The notes under the pieces are model-generated. The model was not told where the DNA came from, made no database searches, and saw only the letters and a list, made by a program, of their open reading frames with translations. From Delftia sp. PS-11 (GTDB taxonomy: Bacteria; Pseudomonadota; Gammaproteobacteria; Burkholderiales; Burkholderiaceae_C), in assembly GCF_029870285.1 (NCBI RefSeq), contig NZ_JACSYA010000033.1, positions 1-61,615 on the forward strand: a stretch of 61,615 nt of DNA. The letters are read 5' to 3'. A program made the translations under genes and the position numbers. Positions 55,100-61,615 of this stretch are shown one piece after another. The first letter of the stretch is position 1. Each line of letters opens with the position of its first letter.

Positions 55100-56204
55100 A
55101 TGGAAGCAGAACGCATCAACCTGATCGGCAACACCCTCGAAGATCTGTCGCAGCGCACGGCAGATCTACGGAGGTATCTTTGACTACGATGCAAAGTACG
55201 AACGACTGCGCACCGTCAACGCCTCGCTGGAAGACCCTGGCGTCTGGAACGACCCCAAAAAGGCCCAGGAACTGGGCAAGGAAAAAAAGCTGCTCGACGG
55301 CGTCGTGCTGACGCTGCAGAAGCTGACTGCCGAGCTGGCCGACAACGCCGAACTGTTCGAGATGAGCAAGGAAGAAGGCGATGAAGCCGGCCTGCTCACC
55401 ATCGAGGGCGAAACCACCAAACTGCAGCCGCTGATCGAAGAGCTCGAATTCCGCCGCATGTTCGGCAAGGAAGCCGACCCGCTCAACTGCTTCGTGGACA
55501 TCCAGGCAGGCGCCGGCGGCACCGAGGCCTGCGACTGGGCCGGCATGCTGCTGCGCCAGTACCTCAAGTACGCCGAGCGCAAGGGCTTCAAGGCCACCGT
55601 CGAGGAAGAAACGCCCGGCGATATCGCAGGCATCAAGAGCGCCACGATCCATATCGAGGGCGAGTACGCCTACGGCCTGCTGCGCACAGAAACCGGCGTG
55701 CACCGCCTGGTGCGCAAGTCGCCTTTCGACAGCTCGGGCGGGCGCCACACCAGCTTTGCCTCGCTGTTCGTCTACCCCGAGATCGACGACTCGATCCAGA
55801 TCGAGATCAACCCCTCGGACGTGCGCACCGACACCTACCGCGCATCGGGCGCAGGCGGCCAGCACATCAACAAGACCGACTCGGCCGTGCGCCTGACGCA
55901 CATTCCGACCGGCATCGTCGTGCAATGCCAGGACGGTCGCAGCCAGCACAGCAACCGCGACGTGGCGTGGCAGCGCCTGCGCTCCAAGCTGTACGAGCAC
56001 GAAATGCAAAAGCGCATGGAAGAGCAGCAAAAGCTCGAGGACACCAAGACCGACGTGGGCTGGGGACACCAGATCCGCTCGTACGTGCTCGACAACAGCC
56101 GCATCAAGGACCTGCGCACCAACGTCGAAATCTCGGCCACCCAGAAGGTGCTCGACGGCGACCTCGACGCATTCATCGAAGCCTCGCTCAAGCAAGGCCT
56201 GTGA
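55100..56204 (+). CDS. prfB: Peptide chain release factor 2, programmed +1 frameshift
   Basis: Translation starts at ATG 55100 (AAGGA 7 nt upstream), reads 27 codons to CTT (55178-55180), meets the in-frame TGA 55181-55183 and shifts +1 to continue at GAC 55182 up to 56204, giving 367 residues. The site is the classical one: GGAGG, 3 nt, CTT TGA C. RF2 recognises UGA/UAA and releases the peptide. Seen are the stop-codon reading motif SPF (RKSPFDSSG) and the GGQ motif near residues 251-253 ([19 protein letters not shown]). Low RF2 favours the shift, an autoregulatory loop. Confidence 0.97.
55171..55184 (+). promoter_or_regulatory. prfB recoding site
   Basis: GAGG-TAT-CTT-TGA-C: an internal Shine-Dalgarno-like sequence three bases before the slippery CTT and a UGA stop followed by C, a poor termination context. 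Confidence 0.95.
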
Positions 56205-56280
56205 GCATGAAGCCCTGGGTGGCAGGTGCCGCCCGGGGCTTCGTCTCGGACCACTGATACTGGCATAGGAAGGAATCTGT

Positions 56281-59007
56281 ATGCTGCAACTGCGTGACGG
56301 GCAGGCCCCTGCCACCGCCATCCACCGTGCCGACTACCAGGCTCCTGCCTGGTGGATCGACACCGTGGACCTGACTTTCGATCTGGACCCGGCCAAGACC
56401 CGCGTGCTCAACAAGATGCGCGTGCGCCGCAACACCGAGGTGCCCGCGCAGCCGCTGCGCCTCGATGGCGACGAACTGAACCTGGCGCGCGTGCTGGTCA
56501 ACGGCGGCGGCACCTCGTTCAAGATGGAAGGCGACCAGCTCGTGCTGGAGAACCTGCCCGAAGGCGGCGATCCGGTGGACCTGGAAATCTTCACCACCTG
56601 CGCGCCTGCCAAGAACACCAAGCTCATGGGTCTGTACGTCAGCCAGGGCACCTTCTTCACGCAATGCGAGGCCGAAGGCTTTCGCCGCATCACCTATTTC
56701 CTGGACCGTCCCGACGTGATGGCCCTGTACACCGTGACGCTGCGCGCCGACAAGGCCGCCTATCCGGTGCTGCTGTCCAACGGCAACCTCGTCGAGCAGG
56801 GCCTGCTCGACGATGGCCGCCACTTCGCCAGGTGGGCCGATCCGCACAAGAAGCCCAGCTACCTGTTCGCACTGGTGGCCGGCAAGCTCGTCGCACGCGA
56901 GCAGCAAATCCGCAGCCGCGCCGGACGCGACCACCTGCTGCAGGTCTTCGTTCGCCCCGGCGACCTGGAAAAGACCGAGCACGCCATGAACTCGCTCATG
57001 GCCAGCATCGCCTGGGACGAGGCGCGCTTTGGCCTGTCGCTGGACCTGGACCGCTTCATGATCGTCGCCACCAGCGACTTCAACATGGGCGCCATGGAAA
57101 ACAAGGGCCTGAACGTCTTCAACACCAAGTACGTTCTGGCCAGCCAGTCCACAGCCACCGATACCGACTACGCCAACATCGAATCCGTGGTCGGGCATGA
57201 ATACTTCCACAACTGGACCGGCAACCGCATCACCTGCCGCGACTGGTTCCAGCTCTCGCTCAAGGAAGGCCTGACCGTCTTTCGCGACCAGGAATTCAGC
57301 ATGGACATGGCGGGCAGCCCCTCGGCGCGCGCCGTCAAGCGCATCGAGGACGTGCGCGTGCTGCGCACCGCCCAGTTCCCCGAGGACGCAGGCCCCATGG
57401 CCCATCCGGTGCGGCCCGACAGCTACATCGAGATCAACAACTTCTACACCGTCACCATCTACGAAAAAGGTGCCGAAGTCGTGCGCATGCAGCACAACCT
57501 GGTGGGCCGCGAAGGCTTTGCCCGGGGCATGAAACTGTACTTCGAGCGCCATGACGGTCAGGCCGTGACCTGCGACGACTTCGCCCAGGCCATGGCCGAT
57601 GCCAACCCCGGCAGCGAACTGGCACAGCGCCTGGATCAGTTCAAGCGCTGGTACAGCCAGGCAGGCACCCCCCAGCTGCGCGCCGAAGGCCATTACAACG
57701 CACAGGCGCGCACCTACACGCTGACGCTGAGCCAAAGCTGCCCCGCCACGCCCGGCCAGAGCAGCAAGCAGCCCTTCGTCATCCCCGTGCAAATGGGCCT
57801 GCTCGGCCAGGATGGCAGCGCGCTGGCGCTGCGCCTGCAGGGCGAGGAACAGGCTACGGCAGGCGACAGCCGCCTGCTCGTACTGTCCGAGGCAAGCCAG
57901 AGCTTCGTCTTCACCGATGTAGAGCAAGAGCCCGTGCCCTCGCTGCTGCGCGGCTTCAGCGCACCCGTGGTGCTGCATCAAGACATCAGCGATGCCGCCC
58001 TGCTGACCCTGCTGGCTCATGACAGCGACCCTTTCAACCGCTGGGAAGCCAGCCAGCGCCTGGGCCTGCGCATCGCAATGCAGGCCATCGGTGACACCGC
58101 TGTGGCTGCCGACGCCACCGGCCAGATCGCCGCAACGCTGCTGCCATCCTCCTTCCTTGAGGCCATGCGCGGCGTGCTGCGCCACCCTCAGCTCGACGCT
58201 GCCTTCAAGGAGCTGATGCTGACACTGCCCGGAGAAAGCTATATCGCCGAGCAACTGGCCGAGGTCGATCCGCAGCGCGTGCATGCCGTGCGCGAAGCCA
58301 TGCGCCAGCAACTGGCCACCGAGCTGTTGACCGACTGGCAATGGGCCTGGGAACAGCACCGCGACACCGGCGCCTACCGACCCGACCCCGTCAGCGCAGG
58401 CCGCAGGGCGCTGGCCGGCATGGCACTGTCCATGCTGTGCCTGGCTGCGCGCGCCTCGGGCGACACCGTCTGGCCCGGCAAGGCGCTGCAGCGCTTCAAG
58501 GACGCGGGCAACATGACCGACCGCATGGCCGCCCTGTCGGCTCTGGTGCAAAGCGGCCACCCGCTGGCAGCCCAGGCACTGGCGCGCTTTCACAAGCTGT
58601 TCCAGAACGATGCACTCGTGCTGGACAAATGGTTCGCCCTGCAAGGCGGCGCCTGCGACCGAGGCGGCAACGTGCTGCCAGCGGTCAAGCAGCTGATGAA
58701 GCACCCCGACTTCCAGATCAAGAACCCCAACCGCGCGCGCAGCCTGATCTTCAGCTACTGCAGCGCCAATCCTGGCGCCTTCCACCGCGCCGACGCAGCG
58801 GGCTACGTGTTCTGGAGCGAACGCGTCATCGAGCTGGACGCCATCAACCCCCAGGTCGCCGCACGCCTGGCGCGCGCACTGGACCGCTGGAGCAAGCTGG
58901 CCGAGCCCTACCGCACAGCCGCACGCGAAGCGATTGCACGCGTGGCCGCACGCAGCGAACTGAGCAACGACGTGCGTGAAGTCGTCACCCGCGCTCTGGT
59001 GGATTGA
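56281..59007 (+). CDS. pepN: Aminopeptidase N
   Basis: 908 residues, preceded by AGGAAGGA. Zinc M1-family aminopeptidase, cytoplasmic, broad N-terminal trimming. The exopeptidase motif GAMEN (~residue 270) and the zinc site HEYFH-NW (His306) with the downstream Glu in [13 protein letters not shown] are complete. C-terminal region is the long helical superhelix of the E. coli PepN type (DUF3458-like), ending in [13 protein letters not shown]. Slightly longer than E. coli PepN (870). Confidence 0.96.
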   Translation: MLQLRDGQAPATAIHRADYQAPAWWIDTVDLTFDLDPAKTRVLNKMRVRRNTEVPAQPLRLDGDELNLARVLVNGGGTSFKMEGDQLVLENLPEGGDPVDLEIFTTCAPAKNTKLMGLYVSQGTFFTQCEAEGFRRITYFLDRPDVMALYTVTLRADKAAYPVLLSNGNLVEQGLLDDGRHFARWADPHKKPSYLFALVAGKLVAREQQIRSRAGRDHLLQVFVRPGDLEKTEHAMNSLMASIAWDEARFGLSLDLDRFMIVATSDFNMGAMENKGLNVFNTKYVLASQSTATDTDYANIESVVGHEYFHNWTGNRITCRDWFQLSLKEGLTVFRDQEFSMDMAGSPSARAVKRIEDVRVLRTAQFPEDAGPMAHPVRPDSYIEINNFYTVTIYEKGAEVVRMQHNLVGREGFARGMKLYFERHDGQAVTCDDFAQAMADANPGSELAQRLDQFKRWYSQAGTPQLRAEGHYNAQARTYTLTLSQSCPATPGQSSKQPFVIPVQMGLLGQDGSALALRLQGEEQATAGDSRLLVLSEASQSFVFTDVEQEPVPSLLRGFSAPVVLHQDISDAALLTLLAHDSDPFNRWEASQRLGLRIAMQAIGDTAVAADATGQIAATLLPSSFLEAMRGVLRHPQLDAAFKELMLTLPGESYIAEQLAEVDPQRVHAVREAMRQQLATELLTDWQWAWEQHRDTGAYRPDPVSAGRRALAGMALSMLCLAARASGDTVWPGKALQRFKDAGNMTDRMAALSALVQSGHPLAAQALARFHKLFQNDALVLDKWFALQGGACDRGGNVLPAVKQLMKHPDFQIKNPNRARSLIFSYCSANPGAFHRADAAGYVFWSERVIELDAINPQVAARLARALDRWSKLAEPYRTAAREAIARVAARSELSNDVREVVTRALVD

Positions 59008-59009
59008 CG

Positions 59010-59148
59010 GCCCCCCTGAGCCGCTTCGCGCCTGCCCCTTTGCAGGGGGGCATGCGGGTAACCGACAACACCCTCGGCGCGAGGCGGCGCAGCCGGCACA
59101 GGCTCAGGCCCGGTGCCCCTGGCTTGAGCAGCGCCGGTTTGATGCTGC
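59010..59148. repeat. REP-like extragenic element after pepN
   Basis: A perfect 9-bp inverted repeat GCCCCCCTG/CAGGGGGGC (59010-59018 with 59043-59051) encloses a GC-rich loop, followed by GCGCGAGG-type sequence to ~59148. I recall similar C-tract/G-tract elements as frequent between genes in Comamonadaceae. It may double as the pepN terminator. Only one copy is seen here. Confidence 0.5.
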
Positions 59149-59233
59149 AAGCCAGGAATCACTGAAATGCTGTTTATCAGCAGATGCATACGCCACACCG
59201 CATCTGCTCCCCCGATTTTTAGGAGTTGAACCC

Positions 59234-60241
59234 ATGAAGAAAAATGTCAGCCTGACCCGTTATTTGGTCGAGCAGCAACGCGACGACGGCCTGATCCCCG
59301 GCCAACTGCGCCTGCTGCTGGAAGTCGTGGCCCGCGCCTGCAAGCGCATCAGCCAGTCCGTCAACAAGGGCGCCATCGGCGACGTGCTGGGTACAGCCGG
59401 CAGCGAGAACGTGCAGGGCGAAGTCCAGAAGAAACTGGACATCATCGCCAACGAAGTGCTGATCGAAGCCAACGAATGGGGCGGCCACCTGGCGGCCATG
59501 GCCTCCGAGGAAATGGAAGGCATCTACTTGGTGCCCAACCGCTACCCGCACGGCGAATACCTGCTGATGTTCGACCCGCTGGACGGCTCGTCCAACATCG
59601 ACGTCAACGTCTCCATCGGCACCATCTTCAGCGTGCTCAAGAAGCCCGACGGCCACCCCGGCGTGACCGAGCAGGACTTCATGCAGCCCGGCAGCCAACA
59701 GGTGGCCGCCGGCTACTGCATCTACGGCCCCCAGACCACCCTGGTGCTGACCGTGGGCGCAGGCGTGGCCATGTTCACCCTGGACCGTGAGCAAGGCTCC
59801 TTCGTGCTGGTGCAGGAAAACGTGCGCATCCCCGAAGACACCAAGGAATTCGCCATCAACATGTCCAACATGCGCCACTGGGATGCCCCGGTCAAGCGCT
59901 ACGTGGACGAATGCCTGGCCGGCGTGGAAGGCCCGCGCGGCAAGGACTTCAACATGCGCTGGATCGCCTCCATGGTGGCCGACGTGCACCGCATCATGAC
60001 GCGCGGCGGCATCTTCATGTACCCCTGGGACAAGCGCGAGCCCCACAAGCCGGGCAAGCTGCGCCTGATGTACGAAGCCAACCCCATGGCCTGGCTGGTC
60101 GAACAGGCCGGCGGCGCCGCCACCAACGGCAAGCAACGCATCCTCGACCTGCAGCCGACCCAGCTGCATGAACGTGTCAGCGTCATCCTCGGCTCCAAGA
60201 ACGAAGTCGAAAAAGTGACGCGATACCATTCTGAGGCCTGA
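59234..60241 (+). CDS. fbp: Class I fructose-1,6-bisphosphatase
   Basis: 335 residues, AGGAG 8 nt before ATG 59234. Gluconeogenic hydrolysis of fructose 1,6-bisphosphate. Metal-binding [11 protein letters not shown] and the preceding MASEEMEG, plus [18 protein letters not shown] and the C-terminal [15 protein letters not shown], place it in class I. Length is standard. It is followed 26 bp later by tRNA-Thr. Confidence 0.96.
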   Translation: MKKNVSLTRYLVEQQRDDGLIPGQLRLLLEVVARACKRISQSVNKGAIGDVLGTAGSENVQGEVQKKLDIIANEVLIEANEWGGHLAAMASEEMEGIYLVPNRYPHGEYLLMFDPLDGSSNIDVNVSIGTIFSVLKKPDGHPGVTEQDFMQPGSQQVAAGYCIYGPQTTLVLTVGAGVAMFTLDREQGSFVLVQENVRIPEDTKEFAINMSNMRHWDAPVKRYVDECLAGVEGPRGKDFNMRWIASMVADVHRIMTRGGIFMYPWDKREPHKPGKLRLMYEANPMAWLVEQAGGAATNGKQRILDLQPTQLHERVSVILGSKNEVEKVTRYHSEA

Positions 60242-60250
60242 ATTTGCCGC

Positions 60251-60256
60251 TATAAT
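60251..60256 (+). promoter_or_regulatory. -10 box of the tRNA-Thr promoter
   Basis: A perfect TATAAT lies 12 bp before the tRNA 5' end; the -35 region overlaps the fbp stop and is weak (TTCTGA at 60229-60234, 16-nt spacing). Confidence 0.6.
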
Positions 60257-60267
60257 TTCTTTCTAAC

Positions 60268-60343
60268 GCCGGTGTAGCTCAGTCGGTAGAGCAGCTCATT
60301 CGTAATGAGAAGGTCGCGTGTTCGATTCATGTCTCCGGCACCA
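60268..60343 (+). tRNA. tRNA-Thr (anticodon CGT)
   Basis: 76 nt with encoded CCA. Acceptor GCCGGTG pairs with CTCCGGC (one T6:T67 mismatch), D arm GCTC...GAGC, anticodon arm GCTCA-TTCGTAA-TGAGA with anticodon CGT at 60301-60303, T arm with TTCGATT loop. Anticodon and overall sequence resemble E. coli thrW. It reads ACG codons. Confidence 0.95.
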
Positions 60344-60358
60344 AGGTAAGTAAGAAAA

Positions 60359-60388
60359 CCCCGCTATCGAAAAAGTAGCGGGGTTTTT
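60359..60388 (+). terminator. Rho-independent terminator after tRNA-Thr
   Basis: Stem CCCCGCTA/TAGCGGGG (60359-60366 with 60376-60383), 9-nt loop, followed by TTTTT. Confidence 0.93.
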
Positions 60389-60767
60389 CTTTTTGTGCCC
60401 TATGCATCCGGCAGTACATGGTTTTCGCCAGCCTCGGCGGGACAGGTCCGCATGCTTCGCTTGGGCTCTTGCTGTTTTTGGCCGTCACGCACGTCACAGG
60501 CGTCACAGCCTTATTCCATGCGGGTTTGCGGCGTGACGGGTCAAACGTCACGGACGGCACAGGCGTCACGCCGATGCGCAGGCACCACCGTATCCCACGG
60601 CCCCAGCCCAGTTTTTTGCAGCAAGCGATTGCAAAGCAGAAACGGGGCGGTCTGGCTGCGCAACCTCGCCGCGATGTTCTCACCAGCGCCAGCCTGGCCA
60701 GCGCGGGAGGGTCCGCACTGAGTGCGAAGGCAGGGGCGGGCAAGAAGTCTGGAGACCCCGAAAGTGG

Positions 60768-61135
60768 AGACCGCTCTGTTCCGCACGCGCAGAAAAAAGT
60801 CTCCTGTTTGATTTTTCAAACGGAAAATTAAAGACTCACTAAACCCAGCATCCATGCGGGTTTGCGGGGCGTTTTGATTTCTTTGATTTGCTGATTTTTT
60901 GATTGTTTTTTCAAAGAATCAAGAGGCTTCCATCGTGCCCGACGATGGCTTGGCAGGTCAGCATCCGCCAGGCTGGCGGGATGTTAAAGCTGGCGCGGCC
61001 TTTAACATCCGGCGCGCGTGGAAAGTCGCTCAAACCCATAGCTGGCGCGGCTTACAGCCGTGTTAAAGGGTTCCAGCACCTTTAACATCTTCCATGGCGG
61101 GGTAAATTTTCTGCGCGTGAGGAACAGAGCGGTCT
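60768..61135. repeat. 29-bp inverted repeats bounding a 368-bp segment
   Basis: Positions 60768-60796 and 61107-61135 are reverse complements with one mismatch (28 of 29), beginning AGACCGCTCTGTTCC. The interior has no gene. The ends do not show an obvious target-site duplication. It resembles a small non-autonomous element or a paired recombinase/regulator site. Confidence 0.7.
60981..61088. repeat. Two hairpins sharing the stem TGTTAAAG/CTTTAACA plus a 12-bp direct repeat
   Basis: ATGTTAAAG-N10-CTTTAACAT (60981-61008) and TGTTAAAGG-N9-CCTTTAACA (61061-61087). The direct repeat AGCTGGCGCGGC occurs at 60988-60999, in the first hairpin loop, and again at about 61040 between the hairpins. Both lie inside the 29-bp inverted repeats. 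Confidence 0.7.
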
Positions 61136-61227
61136 AGAGGCGGAAGGGCTGAGAACTTTGCATGCCCCTCCCACCGCTCTGCATCTGGACTGGATGCATG
61201 CATCGACAGCACAGCAGGTGCGGTACG

Positions 61228-61533
61228 TCAAATGCCTCGGTAGTCAACTTTGTTTACGACCTTGATCGAAAAGCCGGTAGGCACGCTACCTCCATAGCTG
61301 TAGCAGATCTCAAGCACGCGATCATCATCCTTAGAGGCCGCTGCAGCTGCACCCGAAAAATCGGATGGGGTGCTGCCACTTTGACGAATACGCTTCTCGG
61401 CCGTATCCGTGATGATGAACTTTGTGCAAGTCGGGCACTTGTAGTAATGGCGTTCGCCATAGTCGATCTCATAGTAGGCAGCGTCAGCGCCGCATAGTGG
61501 GCATGTACAGTTCACAATTTCGCGTTGAGACAT
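61228..61533 (-). CDS. Small zinc-ribbon protein of unknown function
   Basis: 101 residues from ATG 61533, with AAGGA 6 nt upstream; an earlier in-frame start at 61554 is less likely. Two CxxC pairs, CPLC and CPTC, about 20 residues apart in CTCPLCGADAAYYEIDYG...YYKCPTCTKFIIT, make a zinc ribbon. The rest is a short helix with Ala run and a beta-rich end (ICYSYGGSVPTGFSIKVV). No known family recognised. It is isolated beyond the tRNA and less GC-rich than the housekeeping genes, fitting an accessory region. Confidence 0.75.
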   Translation of the reverse strand: MSQREIVNCTCPLCGADAAYYEIDYGERHYYKCPTCTKFIITDTAEKRIRQSGSTPSDFSGAAAAASKDDDRVLEICYSYGGSVPTGFSIKVVNKVDYRGI

Positions 61534-61572
61534 TTGAGATCCTTGCAATACCAACCATATATTCTGTTTGAT

Positions 61573-61606
61573 AAAAAAAGCCCCTCACGACGAACCATGT
61601 GGAGCT
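61573..61606 (-). terminator. Possible terminator of a gene beyond the right edge
   Basis: On the minus strand AGCTCC pairs with GGGGCT (one G:T pair) across a 16-nt loop, followed by seven T (61579-61573). It lies ~40 bp before the zinc-ribbon gene start, so an unseen minus-strand gene probably ends just outside the window. Confidence 0.55.
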
Positions 61607-61615
61607 TTGTTGCGT

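Larger units (their letters stand above)
60389..61227. other. Gene-poor region downstream of tRNA-Thr with many palindromes (probable mobile-element remnant)
   Basis: 839 bp without a convincing gene. From left: two groups of a 9-bp-spaced CGTCAC repeat (60483, 60492, 60501; 60546, degenerate 60555, 60564); a 29-bp inverted repeat pair bounding 60768-61135; an AT-rich stretch (60870-60925) with its own inverted repeat; two TGTTAAAG hairpins; and a perfect GATGCATGCATC palindrome at 61193-61204. Open frames on both strands are low-complexity and match nothing I know. The 9-bp periodicity gives Val-Thr-x repeats on the minus strand, which may be a remnant of a coding gene. Confidence 0.5.

Noticed and set aside
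55100..55305. prfB as a truncated gene or pseudogene
   Set aside because: The interruption is exactly the RF2 frameshift site with internal SD and CTT-TGA-C.
56188..58785. 865-codon minus-strand frame
   Set aside because: Antisense to pepN, which is fully conserved on the plus strand; composition is the typical GC-shadow type.

Overview
The window is high-GC, gene-dense DNA that looks like a chromosome segment of a Comamonadaceae betaproteobacterium, probably Delftia or a close relative such as Comamonas or Acidovorax. This placement is an inference from gene content (AlkK-type ligase next to a HAAT-type ABC transporter, thiO-thiS-thiG-thiE behind a TPP riboswitch, a FimV-like protein), from codon usage and from a GC-rich extragenic element of a kind I recall from that family. 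No database search was run.

Positions 1-10.5 kb hold two neighbouring minus-strand genes for very large repetitive surface or secreted proteins. The first runs off the left edge. It is built from five tandem 188-residue units made of two cadherin-like domains each, in unusually AT-rich DNA, followed by GC-rich Ig-like domains and a Thr/Pro linker. The second (2017 residues) has two arrays of exactly seven delta-60 repeats, each followed by the same ~275-residue module, then a Pro-rich linker, RTX-type calcium-binding repeats and a DUF4214-like tail. The C-terminal regions of the two proteins are homologous. Neither has an N-terminal signal peptide, so both are probably type I secretion substrates.

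Positions 10.9-24.7 kb are one long minus-strand catabolic block: an AlkK-like acyl-CoA ligase, two paralogous periplasmic binding proteins, a complete HAAT-family ABC transporter (LivH, LivM, LivG, LivF) and the beta-oxidation enzymes FadB, FadA and a DmdC-like acyl-CoA dehydrogenase. Read together they form an uptake, activation and beta-oxidation route for a carboxylic acid.

Positions 24.9-41.7 kb hold mostly housekeeping genes: selO-msrB (overlapping), yciB-bolA (overlapping), a parvulin-type isomerase, an alpha/beta hydrolase, a Fur-box-preceded TonB-dependent siderophore receptor, thiD, the TPP-riboswitch thiOSGE operon, a FimV-like protein, a PaaH-like dehydrogenase and a Crp-family regulator. 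Positions 41.8-49.4 kb carry an aminoglycoside-phosphotransferase-like/acyl-CoA dehydrogenase pair (ACAD10/11-like) and a macA-macB-NodT tripartite efflux operon.

Positions 49.4-60.3 kb hold a PAS-PAS-GAF-GGDEF-EAL protein, a chemoreceptor with a CheR/CheB tether and a FliA-like promoter, a ribbon-helix-helix regulator divergent from an unknown gene, prfB with its programmed +1 frameshift, pepN, fbp and tRNA-Thr(CGT). After the tRNA and its terminator the character changes. About 0.9 kb has no convincing gene but contains a 29-bp near-perfect inverted repeat and several internal palindromes, followed by a small zinc-ribbon gene at the right edge. This is probably the start of a tRNA-associated mobile or decayed island.
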